Of a stretch of DNA of 64,000 bases, positions 36,543 to 48,469 are shown in pieces. The translations under genes and the position numbers were made by a program. The DNA comes from Holacanthus passer. Lineage: Eukaryota > Chordata > Actinopteri > Pomacanthidae. Below the pieces are notes generated by a model. That model searched no databases, was not told where the DNA came from, and was given only the letters and a program-made list of their open reading frames with translations. The stretch is taken from positions 3,313,501-3,377,500 of the forward strand of contig JAFREQ010000024.1 of assembly GCA_025331565.1 (NCBI GenBank), written 5' to 3'. Within the stretch, counting starts at the first letter, position 1. The number at the start of each line of letters is the position of its first letter.

Positions 36543-37636
36543 GAAAGCACATTGCACACGTTATTGTGGGTGAAACACAGGCTTACAGAGGCAGCAGCAC
36601 TTTGACTGAACAGCCACGATGGTCCATTACACAAGTGGCAATTACAGGATAATAGCCCATTAAATTTCTCTACATTTCCCAAGATTCCCTTGAGTCTGTT
36701 GTTTTAAAGCCCTCATCATTGGCTGAACCATATGAGCTAAAACGCGGTCATAAAGTCAACAAGTTACACAACAATAACTATCTAAAGTTTGCCAACATAA
36801 GCTACTGTAAGCCGATCATAACAGACCGAGGAAGGCTGTAACAAAAACCCTGAGTGCACTGATTTGAGCAAAGGTGGATTTCATAGCTTAGAAATTTCCA
36901 ACTTTTCATTTGTAAGATTTTCGCTTTCAAAAGTTACACAGTCTGACTTTAAAGCTGCATTCTTTATAATAACGATGGATGAAATCACTGTGGATAATGA
37001 AAGGAGTGATGTTATCATATAATCTGCAACAGCAAGTGAGCAATGAAAAAACATTATATCATTATATCAGGGTGTAAAAAAAAACAAAAATAGCGTTTTT
37101 GACTGAATATGTTGAGATTGAAAATGTGATGATGTGTGAGGGGTTTTTTTATAAAAAGATTTTCACATGCAACCATCTTATGAAAAATTGGTATTAATGT
37201 GAATGATGATCAGAACAAATGGAGGTAGCCATAATTCATTTCATTCAATCAAAGTCCACAATTGTGCATCACTGACCATAAAACGTATTTTATGACCAGG
37301 AAGAGAAGAAACACACTATATCCAATCTGATATCACAATGTCATTATATTCATATATGATCCAGCTGAAAGCACAATGACAGAAAATGACTTTCATTTCA
37401 TCCTTAAAGTCACATAATAAGCCACGTTATTGAGCTCTGTTTAATTTATTCACCACATATAACATCGCTGTAATATTCATATAAAGGGCCTGATTGTAAT
37501 CTTAGTGTGATATTATTAAAAACACAGTTTAGTTTGCAGTGATTCTGTATTTTATCTCGATGTTAGGTTGCACTGACTCTACATATAAACCGCACACGAC
37601 AGGTGAACACATGCATGTTAATATCCGGTCACCTAC
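36543..37636 (-). other. arl4a: Probable arl4a intron 1
   Basis: AT-rich, no coding frames, lying between the inferred acceptor at 36541-36542 and a donor-like GTAGGT at 37636-37631. Nothing else recognised. Confidence 0.4.
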
Positions 37637-37960
37637 CATGAGCCATCAGCAGACAAAACATCCAACACAAATCCTCTCTGAACGCATCAAATTCATCTCA
37701 AGCTATTTTTTTTTTGTTCTCGTGTTTTCGGCCGCGACGACAGACAGAAGCTCCCCGGACACAGAGGCTCCCTCCCGGTCTGGACTGAGCTCGCTCTCCG
37801 GGTGCGGATCCACCGCTGATCGCCCTGCTGTCAGCCCGGATCGACGCCCACACCAGCACTGCGGCCGCGCGCGATTGGTGCGCGTGCTCAGTTCTCTCTC
37901 CGCTGATTGGCTAGCGCGGCTGTCAATCAGGCGTCTGCCCGGGAAGCAGGATCACCTGTT
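37637..37960 (-). promoter_or_regulatory. arl4a: CpG-rich arl4a promoter and likely non-coding exon 1
   Basis: About 37725-37945 is strongly CpG-rich (ggccgcgacgac, gcggccgcgcgcgattgg) in otherwise AT-rich DNA. Two ATTGG words at 37874-37878 and 37906-37910 are CCAAT boxes in minus-strand orientation, 32 bp apart, the usual NF-Y arrangement. A donor-like GTAGGTGA at 37636 on the minus strand would close a non-coding exon starting near 37.85 kb. The TSS is inferred. The island could also fire toward the plus strand. The 189-codon plus frame across it is a by-product of high GC. Confidence 0.6.
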
Positions 37961-38470
37961 GCTCAGTTTGTCTGTCTCACTATTTCAACATTACATCAAC
38001 ATTAACGTTATTTTGCCACAAAAAGATGGCAGCCGATGTCTGATGTCTAATATTCGTCATAAAAACGAGTGGAGAGGCAACAAAAGGTACATTTCATTCA
38101 AAAGTTGAATGTTTATGTTTTAAAATTTGTACTTTTTTACATTTAACGTCGTTCATTGGAAACGTATCGCAGCGCAACGTTACATCAAGCTGTTTGACAG
38201 AAAATGTAGCTCAAGAGGCAAAAACACACTTTTAGATCCCTTTAAAACAACGTGACGATTCAGAGCAGCGACTCTTCACACTTTGTTGTTGTCTTCGGTG
38301 TTTTTTTTTTAAATCTCATATTAAACCATAAACTGACGTTCAGACAGGACACAAACACTCTGTTGTTAAGCTAGTAGCCGTTAGCAAACATTAGCAACCG
38401 TTAAGAGTGAAATTCAGACTTACTGTCGATTCAGTTCAGCTTCAGTTTGGTGTTTTCTCTTTTCTCTCCG

Positions 38471-38493
38471 TGTGTGTGTGTGTGTGTGTGTGT
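38471..38493. repeat. (TG)n microsatellite
   Basis: About eleven TG units. Confidence 0.9.
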
Positions 38494-38571
38494 GGAAACA
38501 GCGCCGCCCCGTTTTCAGCCTGCTGTTTTTCTTTGAAATGATTGGTCAGAAAGCAGGAAGCGCACCAGGCT

Positions 38572-38625
38572 GACACACTGCAGCCATAAACACACTGCAG
38601 CCATAAACACACTGCAGACACAAAC
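38572..38625. repeat. Short minisatellite, 17-bp unit
   Basis: 'acactgcagccataaac' is repeated two and a half times in tandem, with another partial copy near 38645. Confidence 0.8.
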
Positions 38626-38824
38626 AACAGTCATAGACCGTATGAAACACACTGCAGCCACATCATCAACCATCATGCATGAAGGATGACAAACAGAGGA
38701 ACTGGCCTCCTCACGACTGGCTCTTATATAAGATGTGTCTTTCTTCACTGTTTTGGGACACAATCATTTGTTTAATTTAATTTATTTCCACATGGAGACA
38801 GGGAACAAAACACAAAACACAGGC

Positions 38825-40166
38825 CAGTGGTGGAAGAAGTCCTCACCTCCTTTACTCAAGTGAATGTAGCCACAATGCATTTATAGCCTGAACTGGTTAA
38901 TAATGTGTGTCCTTTAATTGGCTTTTATACAAAACACAAACAGTGATAGAATAAGATTACCATTGAATTCAGTGATAATCATAATCAATGATGATCATTT
39001 TCAGCTGTAGTTTCAATTGAAATCCTATTCATGACCCATTTACATTGTGCTAAGTTTATTCATCCATTCATATGGGATCATGGTAACATTGATAAAATGA
39101 ATTGAATAAAATGGCCATAGAAGTCAATGATAAAGATCAGGTCATTTTTAACTTGAATGTAATCCATCCACTTTTCCATCTACCCATCCATTCACTGATT
39201 TCTTAATTCCCTAAAAACTACAGAAATATAATGAAACATAGCAAAAAACTTTACAGTTTGCTGTGCCTCATGTTTTATGTATGTATTTGTGTGTAGTTTG
39301 TATCTTTAGATAGTCCTGTGCTAAATTCGTATAGCTTCCTTTGTAGAGGATTTATTGGACAGACTCAAATGGGACTTATTGTGTTTCAAGGATTTTCCAT
39401 AATTCTTCTTCTGACTTTGGCTTCTTTTTGTGTTTTCCCAGATTTTTCCCAGCTGCCCTAAGACTTTTTCACAGCACTGTGAGGAACGTCAACATTGGTA
39501 AATAGAATATTTATTAGCCATGCTGCATGAAATGAAGAAAAACACATGGCAGCCTGTGGCTTATGTGGTTTAATGCAGTGACTGATATTCTTTTCATTTT
39601 ATATTTAGTCTGCAAGTTATGAACAGAATCACACATGACTCATTAAACACATGTGTGCAGCTATGTCAGATATGCTTTAAACATGTGCAGACTTCACATG
39701 TTTATAATTCTTGGAGTATCAAATGAGCAGCTGTCAGTGAACCAGTGGGCTTCATAATGTGGTGTGATGACCTCCATGACACCACAGTCACTGCGTGTCT
39801 GCCGCCATAAGCTTAGAGCTATAAAAATCTAACTGTGTCCAATCGGTTCAGTCCTTTTCAGTTCATTTTGTGCTCTCAGCTGTGTTCAGTAGTGGAAGAC
39901 GTATTCAGATCTGTATTTCTGTAGTATCATTAGATAAAGGTAGATAAAGTATCAAAGGAAAAAGTAATTGTTCTGCAGAGGAATGCCCCTTGACTGGCAT
40001 ATTTTTATATATGTTACATAATAGATTGTTAAGACAGATTTATCAATGTGCAGTCTGTGTGTGCTTAAGATGGAGTTAGTTAGAACTTCTTTTTGTCCAG
40101 TTAGCTCCTTTATTACCAAATATGCACACGTAAGAATAATTTTTGAAAATCAATTTAAAAAGAAAA
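38825..40166. other. Intergenic with repeat-edge fragments
   Basis: Edges of the 'acttaagta' family occur at about 38827-38870 ('agtggtggaagaagtcc', 'tttactcaagtgaatg') and 39890-39930 ('agtagtggaagacgtattc'). No coding sequence was recognised. The end of the minus-strand gene transcript probably lies here, with a candidate AATAAA on the minus strand at 40114-40109. Confidence 0.45.
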
Positions 40167-41830
40167 TCACAATGTATTTTTCCAAGTTCTTGAGAGTTTC
40201 TCCTCCACACGGTCCAAGAATGCGCTGTACGCTCCTCTTCTTCGTCTGTGTCTCTGTGAAACAAACATTATACAGCATTAACACCCCTGACCACAATATA
40301 CTGTGATGACATGTGATCAGTGGTGGAGGACGTATTCAAATCATTGACTTGTGTAAAAGTAGTAATAAGAAACTAGTAATGGTGCTGCACTCAAAACTAA
40401 GTTACACATACCATAACGATGCATAGCTATCAAATAGATATAGTGGAGTCAAAACGACTATCTCCCTCTAAAATGTGGTAAAAAGCATCACAAAACATAA
40501 CACAGAAGTGGTTCTTAATGTGAACATGACACCAAAACACCACTGACAGTGTAGGAAGCTGATTTTGGAGGCCAGAGTGTCTGAGGGAGTATGAGCCTTG
40601 CATCCCATCTGGGCTCTGCAGGTTTATAGGTGTCCACCCTTGTCTTGGTGTCTCTTGAGCTAAAGTCTGACTCGGATCTAGTCGTCTGAACTGGAAAAGA
40701 AAATATATTGATTTATTTAGTTATTTGTGTCTGTAATGGTATTTAATAATGTAGGAAAACAGGCTTTTTATATGATGTTCTGCTGTCTTTAAACAAATGT
40801 TGACCTTTATTCTTACACATTAAAATGCATCTGTTACAATAAATGAAAGTGGCACAGTTTAGATACAAAAAGGAAACATTCAGAATATCAAATTCTAAGA
40901 CAAATTTTCAACAAAAATTAACTCAGAATGAAAGAAATGTCAAAAGTTAATCCACTTACTAATGTCCAAGTGCCTTAATTTTAATTTGAAGTTACCAGGA
41001 TCTCTTTCGTATGTAGTAACGAAGTCTGGAAGGTCCTCATCAAGCTGAAATCAGTAAGAAAAAAAATCAAAAATTAAATGTTATTTTTTTACTTTTGTGT
41101 TTATCACCATCTAGTGGATCAATTGAATACTACAAACTACAGAGAAGTGCGCTACACTCCCAAGTCAAATGAGTATGTTCCCGTTTGCCTTTCTTGTATT
41201 CAGTTCACATGTTTACCACCGTTTTGTTTTCAAGATACACAACAGACATACAGAAGCCATGTTTTGTGTTTGCACTCACCAGTCTGAAGTTATGTGGTTT
41301 GGGGTTCTTGTAAGTCCCAGACTGGTACTTCCCTGTCTTGACAAACATCAGTTCAGACTCCAGATTATCAGGAGGCCTGTATGAAGTGATGAACTTTGGA
41401 GGGTCTTTCCTTTGGTAACTCTCATGTAAAAGCTTTGGTAGAAATATTCCAGCTCTCCTCTTTGTTTCACTATGTCGAGGTACAGCTTGATTTGAATGTG
41501 TCTCTCTTTCCTTCCTTTGAGGAACTGATGTTGATCTGTACAGTTTAAGAGAGAAATCTGGTGGCTTGCTGCTCCACACGTCGCTTTGACTCTCAGTCTC
41601 GGTGAGTCTAAACCATTTGCTTCTTGTAAAAGAGACATTCTGACTTGCAGAAAATTGGATTTTTTCTTCAAAGCAGATTGAGGACAGTGGATGTAACAAA
41701 CTGTATGGAGCCATTTTGATTTGTTGACGGACAAATAAGGTATCTGCTTACCTTGAATTTCCCAGAATTGTTTCCTGACCTGGCACTTTTAGAGGCTCAT
41801 CGGTTTCCAGAGTCTGAGGTTGACCTTGTA
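40167..41830 (-). CDS. Five-exon small basic protein, probable ciliary/axonemal family (C7orf78-like?)
   Basis: Assembled from exons in compatible phase, minus strand: about 41830-41752 (5' edge uncertain), 41622-41280, 41044-40960, 40690-40548, 40253-40167 (TGA). Each internal junction has GT/AG, for example GTGAGT at 41279, GTAAGT at 40959, GTCAGT at 40547. The product of about 245 residues contains PPKFITSYRPPDN, KYQSGTYKNPKPHNFR, DFVTTYERDP, then RVDTYKPAEPRWDARL, LWPPKSASYT joined exactly to RHRRRRGAYSAF and DRVEEKLSRTW. Such Tyr/Pro/Lys-rich motifs without a globular domain resemble microtubule inner-type ciliary proteins. I recall a conserved vertebrate family with the WPPKSASYT-RHRRRRG junction, possibly C7orf78 near human VWDE/SCIN, but cannot verify the name. 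ATG 41714 in exon 2 is an alternative start. Skipping the last splice would end at 40515. Confidence 0.75.
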
Positions 41831-42202
41831 CTGTTTGTCCTTATGTCAGGAACAGTGGTAGCTCCAGGAGAAAGTAGCAGACGAGGGTTGAGTACAGGCA
41901 CAACACATAAAAACTGCTGCTTGGTAACTAGCGCCTTTAGTCTTCTGTACAAAAAGAATTAAGTTAAGTGGGCTGAGCTCAGTAGGACATTCAACAAAAA
42001 CAAGAACTTAGCAACAGTGCAAACAAAGTGTCCTCTGAATAGAAGGAATCATGGCACCTTGAAATCCTTTGACTGAACCAATCAATTTAATAACATACTG
42101 TTGCAGGTATCGTATTAGAATTACTTATAAAATTACTCATAGGCAAGGCAAGTCAGGTTTATTTGCATAGCTACCTTCAACAACGAGGCAATTCACAATG
42201 TT

Positions 42203-42425
42203 TTAAGATAAGATATTCCTTTATTCCTTCCACAATGGGGAAATTTCCAATAATTTTCCATTCCAATACACAAGATGTAAAATGTATTAAGAAATTGTAT
42301 AAAAGAGACAATATAAAAGACACGTAAATTTAAGAGTGCAATAAAGTAGAAGTAAAAGCTAAAAAACAATAGTAATAAACAGGAGAATAAAAATTACAGT
42401 GCAGTTGCAGACTGACAGACAGTTT
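42203..42425 (-). mobile_element. LINE 3' end relic (Rex1-like)
   Basis: 'aagataagatattcctttat' followed by 'ccacaatggggaaatttcc' is the reverse complement of the 3' terminus of Rex1/CR1-type fish LINEs, which end in short TTATC repeats. The remainder (agtgcaataaagtagaag, cagtgcagttgcagactg) fits their 3' UTR. No reverse transcriptase coding sequence remains. Confidence 0.6.
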
Positions 42426-42819
42426 GATTTAATAAAAGGCAATGAAAAACAGAAAAAGTCTGAAGAACTTAGAGTTGGAGCAAACCTCATGTTTTCTGGG
42501 AGTTTGTTGCCCAATCTGTAACTTTTCTTTAATGTCATCCTTTTTTGTGAAAGATGTCAATAGATGATTTGATTTATTTAAATGCAACCATCTGAGAAGT
42601 TTAGAGGGAAAATAATTCTTTTGGTGGAGCTGGGAACTCATGAACGTCTGCAACATGACAGTGGGCCCAACTTGATACTTTTTTGTGAGGGGTCACAAAT
42701 CAAAAAGATTGGAAACCACTTATTTACTCTTATAATCCCATCTGTTTCCTTTTGTGAAATATTAATCTTAGTAACATCTAATAATAGTTGTCAAATATAT
42801 TTAAATAATCTCCCTCTAA

Positions 42820-42945
42820 AATGGACTAGAAGTGTAAAGGAGCATAAAATGGAAAAACTCAAGTAAAGCACGACTACCTGAAAACTATACTTAAGCACAG
42901 TACTTGAATAAATGTACATAGCTATTTTCCAACACTGTAATTTAA
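42820..42945. repeat. Dispersed 'acttaagta' family copy
   Basis: 'aaatggactagaagtgtaaa', 'aaaatggaaaaactcaagta', 'actatacttaagcacagtac', 'tgaataaatgtacatagc' and 'ttccaacactg' in order: a recognisable copy with moderate divergence. Confidence 0.8.
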
Positions 42946-43325
42946 TATAATGTCCTCACAAGTAACACACAATTGCATGACTTTGTAATGTCGGGACAAT
43001 TCCACTAGATGGCAGCACATCATTCAGGCGATTGTAGTCAGAATAGCATAAACATTGATAGTATGAAGTTTAATCCTTTTAACAGGAGACAGTTCACTCC
43101 ACAGTGATTTCCTTTTCTATACTTTGGATGTTCAGCTCAGACTGAGGCAGAGAGGCTGGAATATGGCAAAGAAAGTAGGATTCAGTCCGTAGTGAGGCAT
43201 GAACAAGCTGTCACATAGACTAGTATGGATATAGGTTAGAGTTTGGACCCATGACTTTAAATGAATTTGAAAGCACAGTATGAGATGAACTGTCCCTGTA
43301 CTTTACTGGCATCATGAATGCTTAC

Positions 43326-43392
43326 AGTGCGTACAGAGTCTCCAGAGGAAGCCAGGACTTGATGCTTCTTCCAGATCCATGCTGCAATCGCC
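43326..43392 (-). other. Exon-like segment, possible upstream exon of the minus-strand gene
   Basis: On the minus strand a strong acceptor (tttctcttccag) ends at 43393 and a strong donor (GTAAGC) begins at 43325, framing 67 bp. Two frames are open: one starts at ATG 43380 (MDLEEASSPGF...) and leaves one base over, which would join the 41830 exon in frame; the other has no ATG (AIAAWIWKKHQ...). It may be the start exon of the gene at 40.2-41.8 kb. Confidence 0.35.
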
Positions 43393-44209
43393 CTGGAAGA
43401 GAAAGCTGTTTAATGTCTACCGTCACTACATGAGAGACTTTTACTGACTAAACCTGTTGGAAAAGTCTGAAACAGAAACAGTCTGTAAAATAGCTTATAG
43501 CAAAAGATAAGACTGTGATTCTTGTGCATACTTGACACACTAAAGAAAGAGAGCATGTATACTGTGTTTACAGCTTGTTTATCTGCCCACAGGCGTCCAA
43601 AAAAAAAAACGGTCAATACTGTCTTAAATCCAAAGTACAGTTGAATAAATAGATGCAGCAGCACCAGCATTACTGAGCAACGTACTGTGTGTGGATACGT
43701 TTGGAATTCAAAAACAACTGAGTGTTCAAGATAATGTCATATGGAGTAAAAACCTTTTTATACAACTTGTTGGTTGCTGTGAACAAACAAATTTTTTTCC
43801 ACTCCATTTTTTACACTAAAACCTTATCCTTAACCTAGTTATCGTGACTATAGTTGGCTCAAGAGTTACAGGAGGTCATCATGGTAGAAAAACAGTGACA
43901 TCAGAGGTCGTAGCTGTGATTTACAAGAGCCAGACAGTAAGCAGAGGAGCTCCCCTTGTAAACACTGATCTGTGTGCAGCACAGTTTTTCCAGACAGTTG
44001 TTGCAGCAGTCACTTTGTTCGTACCGACTGGAACAGCTGACACAGGGGGGCAGAGGCAACAGGAAACCCGAGCCGAGACCAAACAGAAGGAAGGGGCTGA
44101 CCTCGCTGGCCCTGTTAAACCAGGAGCTGCCACCTTCAGAGGCTCCTCTCGACCTCTGACCCCTCGGCTCTGTGTCTGAAAAACTCCTACCATTGTATCC
44201 AGTGACATT

Positions 44210-44370
44210 TACAGCCACCGTGCAATCAGTGGCTCGGCTGAAACAATTACAGGAGCCTTTTGTCAGGCGTGACAGCCCGAGATGCTGAGGTTGACCCTGC
44301 TTTTCAGTGGCCTCAGAGACGTCTCAGTGTCACCCGGACAATGTGATGGAGCCTAATTGCATTGTTGTTT
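44210..44370. promoter_or_regulatory. Candidate conserved non-coding element
   Basis: Unique patch with 'gtgcaatcagtggctcggc', 'gaaacaattacaggagcc', 'cttttgtcaggcgtgacag' and 'ctaattgcattgttgttta'. No coding or repeat character. By texture. Confidence 0.25.
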
Positions 44371-44379
44371 AAATATGAA

Positions 44380-47300
44380 GAGAAAAAGTAGCACAGATAA
44401 GTCATGCTCTAACACAGAAGCTTGTAAGTTATGGCTACGTAACTGCTGAAGTGAACAGAAACAAGCTGAAGTAGAGAATCAAAGAATGAGCTGGGGAAAC
44501 TACTGTACTCATTTTTAGTCTTATATTCCTTTCCAACGTCTGAATGTGTGTCAGGACCTCCATCTGTTTTTACTGTTGTTTGAACACTCACTGAGACGGA
44601 CCCTCAGATCAAAAGCTCTTCCTTCTCTTTCCTCTTAACTTTGATTTCAGTTCAGACAGAGGAGGGGATGTACTGTAAATCAATGAAATGTGATAAATCA
44701 TCAAATGTCATGAACATGGATAAATCAAGAACTCTTACATATGTTATTTTGATGTCATTTTATGATGACATTTTTGTGTAACATTGATCTTGAAAATAGT
44801 TTCATCCATTCAGGTTTCATTTGGACCAGACAGACAGACCAAACAAAATGTGGTATAATTTTTGACACCAATTTTTACACACTCTACTACATACTAATAA
44901 CTAAGGCTCACAGACAAACTGGGTTTAGCAAGAAAATGTATCTCATTTTCTCTCATTTTGAGGGATCTTTGTGACGCAGATCTGTGTATGACAGATACAG
45001 TACAAGTGTAAATGTATGGTGTTCATCATCAGTCTTTCAGTTTCTGTAACTTTTAAGACTCAGATTTCACGGTGAGCTCGCCCATAACTTCTTTTATGAT
45101 TCTCACAGTCTTCAGTTATGTTTGACTCTGATAGGATTTGGGGATTCAGTCACTCACTGGATCAGAGACTGTATAGACATTGTTTGCATTGTTGGTACAC
45201 AGTGTTGTGTGGTCAGTCTGGGTTGGGGTATGTGATGGGAGGCTGGATGTCGGGGGTGGAAGCAGGAATAGCTCCTGTCATGACCCAGCTGCTCCGAGGT
45301 CACATTTGTCCTCTACAGTAACTAAACACAAAGAAGTTCCTTCTGCAGCACGAACTGATTACAGAACAAACCCACACTCAGCAGTCTTTGTTCAACCTGT
45401 CTTTATTCCTGTCGCTTTCATTTTGTTGTTCCCATGCTAGCGATGTGGCTCCAGGGATGGTATCTAGAGTAGAATATTCAATGCAGGGTTGTTACTTGTA
45501 CGTCACCCAAATCACAGTGATTTGATTTCAACTTTCTCCACCTGAATCTTTAAGTTGAGTCTGGCGTTTCAAGCACTTCCTTCACCACTGTTGTTGCCAA
45601 AACATGCACGTGTTCGCCAAGACACAAGCTGGGAATCATTACATGGTGTTGCCCAAATCTTCTCCACAGGGGCCCAACAAAGGCAGTAGGGAAGCCCCAT
45701 CATCCCAATGTGCTTGTTTACTAAATAAGTACTTTCACCCTTGACTGAATATGAGCAGCCTCAGGTGGTCTGTAAATCAGAGCGGTGATTTAGTCTCGTA
45801 CAGGCGCTGAATTATTCATTTCAACCGATGTTTTTTGATTTTCACGCAGGTGATGGAGTCAGAAACAACAGTGAGGAAGACAATGAGGTAAATCTCTGAA
45901 TGTCTGGTCATGTTTACAGCTTCAGAACGTGGTTTTGGACTCGAGTTCAGGGCTTATTTATCTTTGCTTAATTCATTTTCCCGTGCTTTCGTGCCCTGCT
46001 TGTGTTCTCCTGACGTCTTGTAAGTTGTACAATCAGTTTTCCTGTCACGTTAAAGTAATTATATACAGTTAACATTCCCTGCATCATTTAGCTGATATCA
46101 CATTTCCCAGGGGACACTGCAGCGCTGCCATTTCTCCCACGTCTGAGAAGCTGATTATAATGAGAGAAAATTGCACAAAATGAGCTCATGTGTGTAAATT
46201 TAATTATCCCCATTTGTTTACCATTTTTTTGTTCCCTTGATTTAACTTGAAAGCTACAAACCAAAACACGTCATGTATGTATGTTGACTTGACATAGATT
46301 CATGTTTTCCATCCAGGAGGCCGATTGAGACATAATTGCTGGTTGTGTAAGAGGAGGCATGAGCAGACAGGAAGAAAGTAGGTTTCTACCTGATGGCTAT
46401 TCCAGGCTCTTAGCAGGTTGATGGTCCAGGAGATTTACGAGGGAGGGGTTATATCCGTCCTCCGCCTGGGAGTCAAACAGACGAGCGTCTCAACAAGACA
46501 GTCAGGCACCTCCATGTAGCAGTGGGAGAAGACGGGAGCAGTCTATGACCTGCACAGCTGTCAGCCTCCCATTGGTTCTCTCTGGACCTGCAGAAGTAAT
46601 CCTCCAAAGGTTCATTCATCGTTAATCACAGAATACTGTCTTACTGACTTTATTGAAACTTCACAGTTTACTTAAACTGTCCACTTTATTTCAAAAATCG
46701 TCCTCCTGCTGATTCTTGGCACAATCATCAGTCTGAGTTTGAAAAAAATGAGTCTCTACTTCTACACCAGAGTTAATTCCCCTTTTGAACAAGAAGGCAG
46801 GATCTCAAACAGCTGCTAAAATGGTCGATAAGTCAATTCCTGCTTTCCTGTTTTAAAAAAAAATCTTTTTAAGCTGAATATCTTTGTCTTGATGACTTTT
46901 GGTTGGACAAAATTAGATATTTAAAGAGTCACTTGAACTCTGGGAAACTGTGTTGGGGATCATTGAATTATATTCCTATATTTTATAGGCAAAACAAAAT
47001 GAGAATAATCTGCAGATGAATCAAAAATTATTCATATTGACTATACTGATATGTACTGTGTGCCTGAAGACTGCATGCTTGTATCTTTTATGGTATTAAC
47101 ATAAAACTGATCAAAATAACACACATTTTATTACCTGCTTCCTCTACTCTTCACCCCTGAATGAACTATCCACTGCAAAAATAAGGCTCTGTTTATCAAA
47201 ATACCTCAGAATCAGTTTTTGTACAATTAGAATTGAGCCATCACTTCCTGTGCTTCTTGTTTCCTTTGCTGAAGGGATCGGTTTCAGTTCTTTGACAGAA

Positions 47301-48110
47301 CAATCAGCTCCAGCTCCTCGGCTCCTGCCAGTGAAACTATATCCGAGTAGCACGGCTGCAGTTAAAGCGTGAGAATGGAAACGAGCAGATTGGAAAAAAC
47401 GTGAATGTGATATCTGGCTCATCCAAAATCCCACTCTTTTACTGAGCTGCTTCGTAAAAACTGCAGCATGTGGACCATCTGTTTTAGTGGTTTGGAGCAG
47501 TGACTAATGAAATATCACTGGCTGGCCAGCAGTGAACTTCCATGATTAGATGATCAGTCTCCTTTTTCCACCTTTAGAAGTGGAGAAAACTAATTTTAGT
47601 GCAGATAGTTTTACAGGTTTAAGTCAATTCATATCATTTATTTTAACCCAGAGGAAATAGATCGATGAAGTTGTCAAATTTTGTGGATATCTTTGGATCG
47701 TAAAGCTGAAAGGGGAAACAGAAGCAAACTAAAGTAATTTGGTGTGTGATGCTTCATCATGATTCATCTCTCTGGTGAAAAAGGAGATATTATTCTCCAC
47801 TGTTGACCAGCTACTCAACACTGCCCCCAACTGTCCACAGGTCTCTGTGTCAACCTGAAGAACTTGCTTTGTTCAATAACACAATAAGTAAAGATGTAAC
47901 CATGGGAAAATGTACCTGTATTACGTTAACATTTACAGGCCTGAAACTCGGGTTTGCACTTTCACATGATTTTTCAATCTTATGTTATGCATTCTCTGTT
48001 CTATTTTCATCCATATTTTATCTTATTTATTTACTGTTATTATCAAGTGAGTTTTTATTTTCATCTTATTTGACATTAATTTTCTACCTCTGTTTTGTAC
48101 ATGTAATTTC
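44380..48110. other. Intergenic between the minus-strand gene and vwde
   Basis: No gelsolin/scinderin-like or other recognisable exon. Two unique patches look regulatory: about 45760-45845 ('gcgctgaattattcatttc') and about 46080-46240 ('gctgattataatgagag'). A 38-bp exon-like segment lies at 45850-45887 on the plus strand. The rest is plain intergenic sequence. Confidence 0.45.
45850..45887 (+). other. Exon-like 38-bp segment with ATG
   Basis: 'ttttgattttcacgcag' precedes and 'gtaaat' follows a 38-bp segment containing an open ATG GAG TCA frame to the donor. It could be an alternative leader exon for vwde 3 kb downstream, or chance. Confidence 0.2.
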
Positions 48111-48114
48111 TATG

Positions 48115-48440
48115 TTGTAAATCACTTTGAGCTGCATTTCTTTTATGAAAGGTGCTATACAAATAAAGTTACATTTTCTTCTCCTATTTTTTTTTTGAAT
48201 TTTATTTCTGCATATAGAAGCTTATAAATGTAGCTCTTGAGCTTTACAGTTTGATTATTTTAGATGCATTTTGACCTGTATAATTTCAACTTTTCCTCTG
48301 AACATCCCGATTCATTCCTGATAGTCAAAATTCACTTTCGACTTGACTTTTGAATGACAAAAATTAATGGATTTATTTATTTATTATCCCGAATTTCCTC
48401 TGTGGGAAATCAATAAAGAATTATTTTATCTTATCTTATT
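48115..48440 (+). mobile_element. Two retroelement 3' tails
   Basis: About 48115-48175 reads 'atcactttgagctgcatttc' then 'gaaaggtgctatacaaataa', a common 3' tail of fish retroelements. About 48370-48440 reads 'tttcctctgtgggaaatc' then 'aataaagaattattttatct' ending in TTATC-type repeats, a Rex1-like LINE terminus. Both are 3' ends only. Confidence 0.6.
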
Positions 48441-48469
48441 TTTGTTTATTATATTTTCACTAACGGAGG

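Larger units (their letters stand above)
41837..43325. other. Upstream of the minus-strand gene; LINE tail and repeat pieces
   Basis: Contains a reverse Rex1-like LINE tail (about 42203-42425), a dispersed-repeat scrap near 42680-42720 and an 'acttaagta' copy (about 42820-42945). No other coding feature supported. Confidence 0.45.

Noticed and set aside
37539..38108. 189-codon plus-strand ORF upstream of arl4a
   Set aside because: It spans the CpG island and is low in stop codons because of GC content; no domain, no splice context, and it shows regulatory features on the other strand.
40515..40547. Stop codon at 40515 as the end of the minus-strand gene
   Set aside because: Reading through is possible, but the GTCAGT donor at 40547 and acceptor at 40254 join in phase to a conserved-looking basic end, so the spliced form is preferred.
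41701..41751. 51-bp intron joining exon 1 to an acceptor at 41701 in the minus-strand gene
   Set aside because: Phase fits, but the length is too short for a usual vertebrate intron; the acceptor at 41623 in the same phase, giving a 129-bp intron, is more credible.
41895..41945. Ciliary X-box (RFX site) near 'gctagttaccaagcagc'
   Set aside because: Only the first half matches the X-box; the second half has several mismatches.
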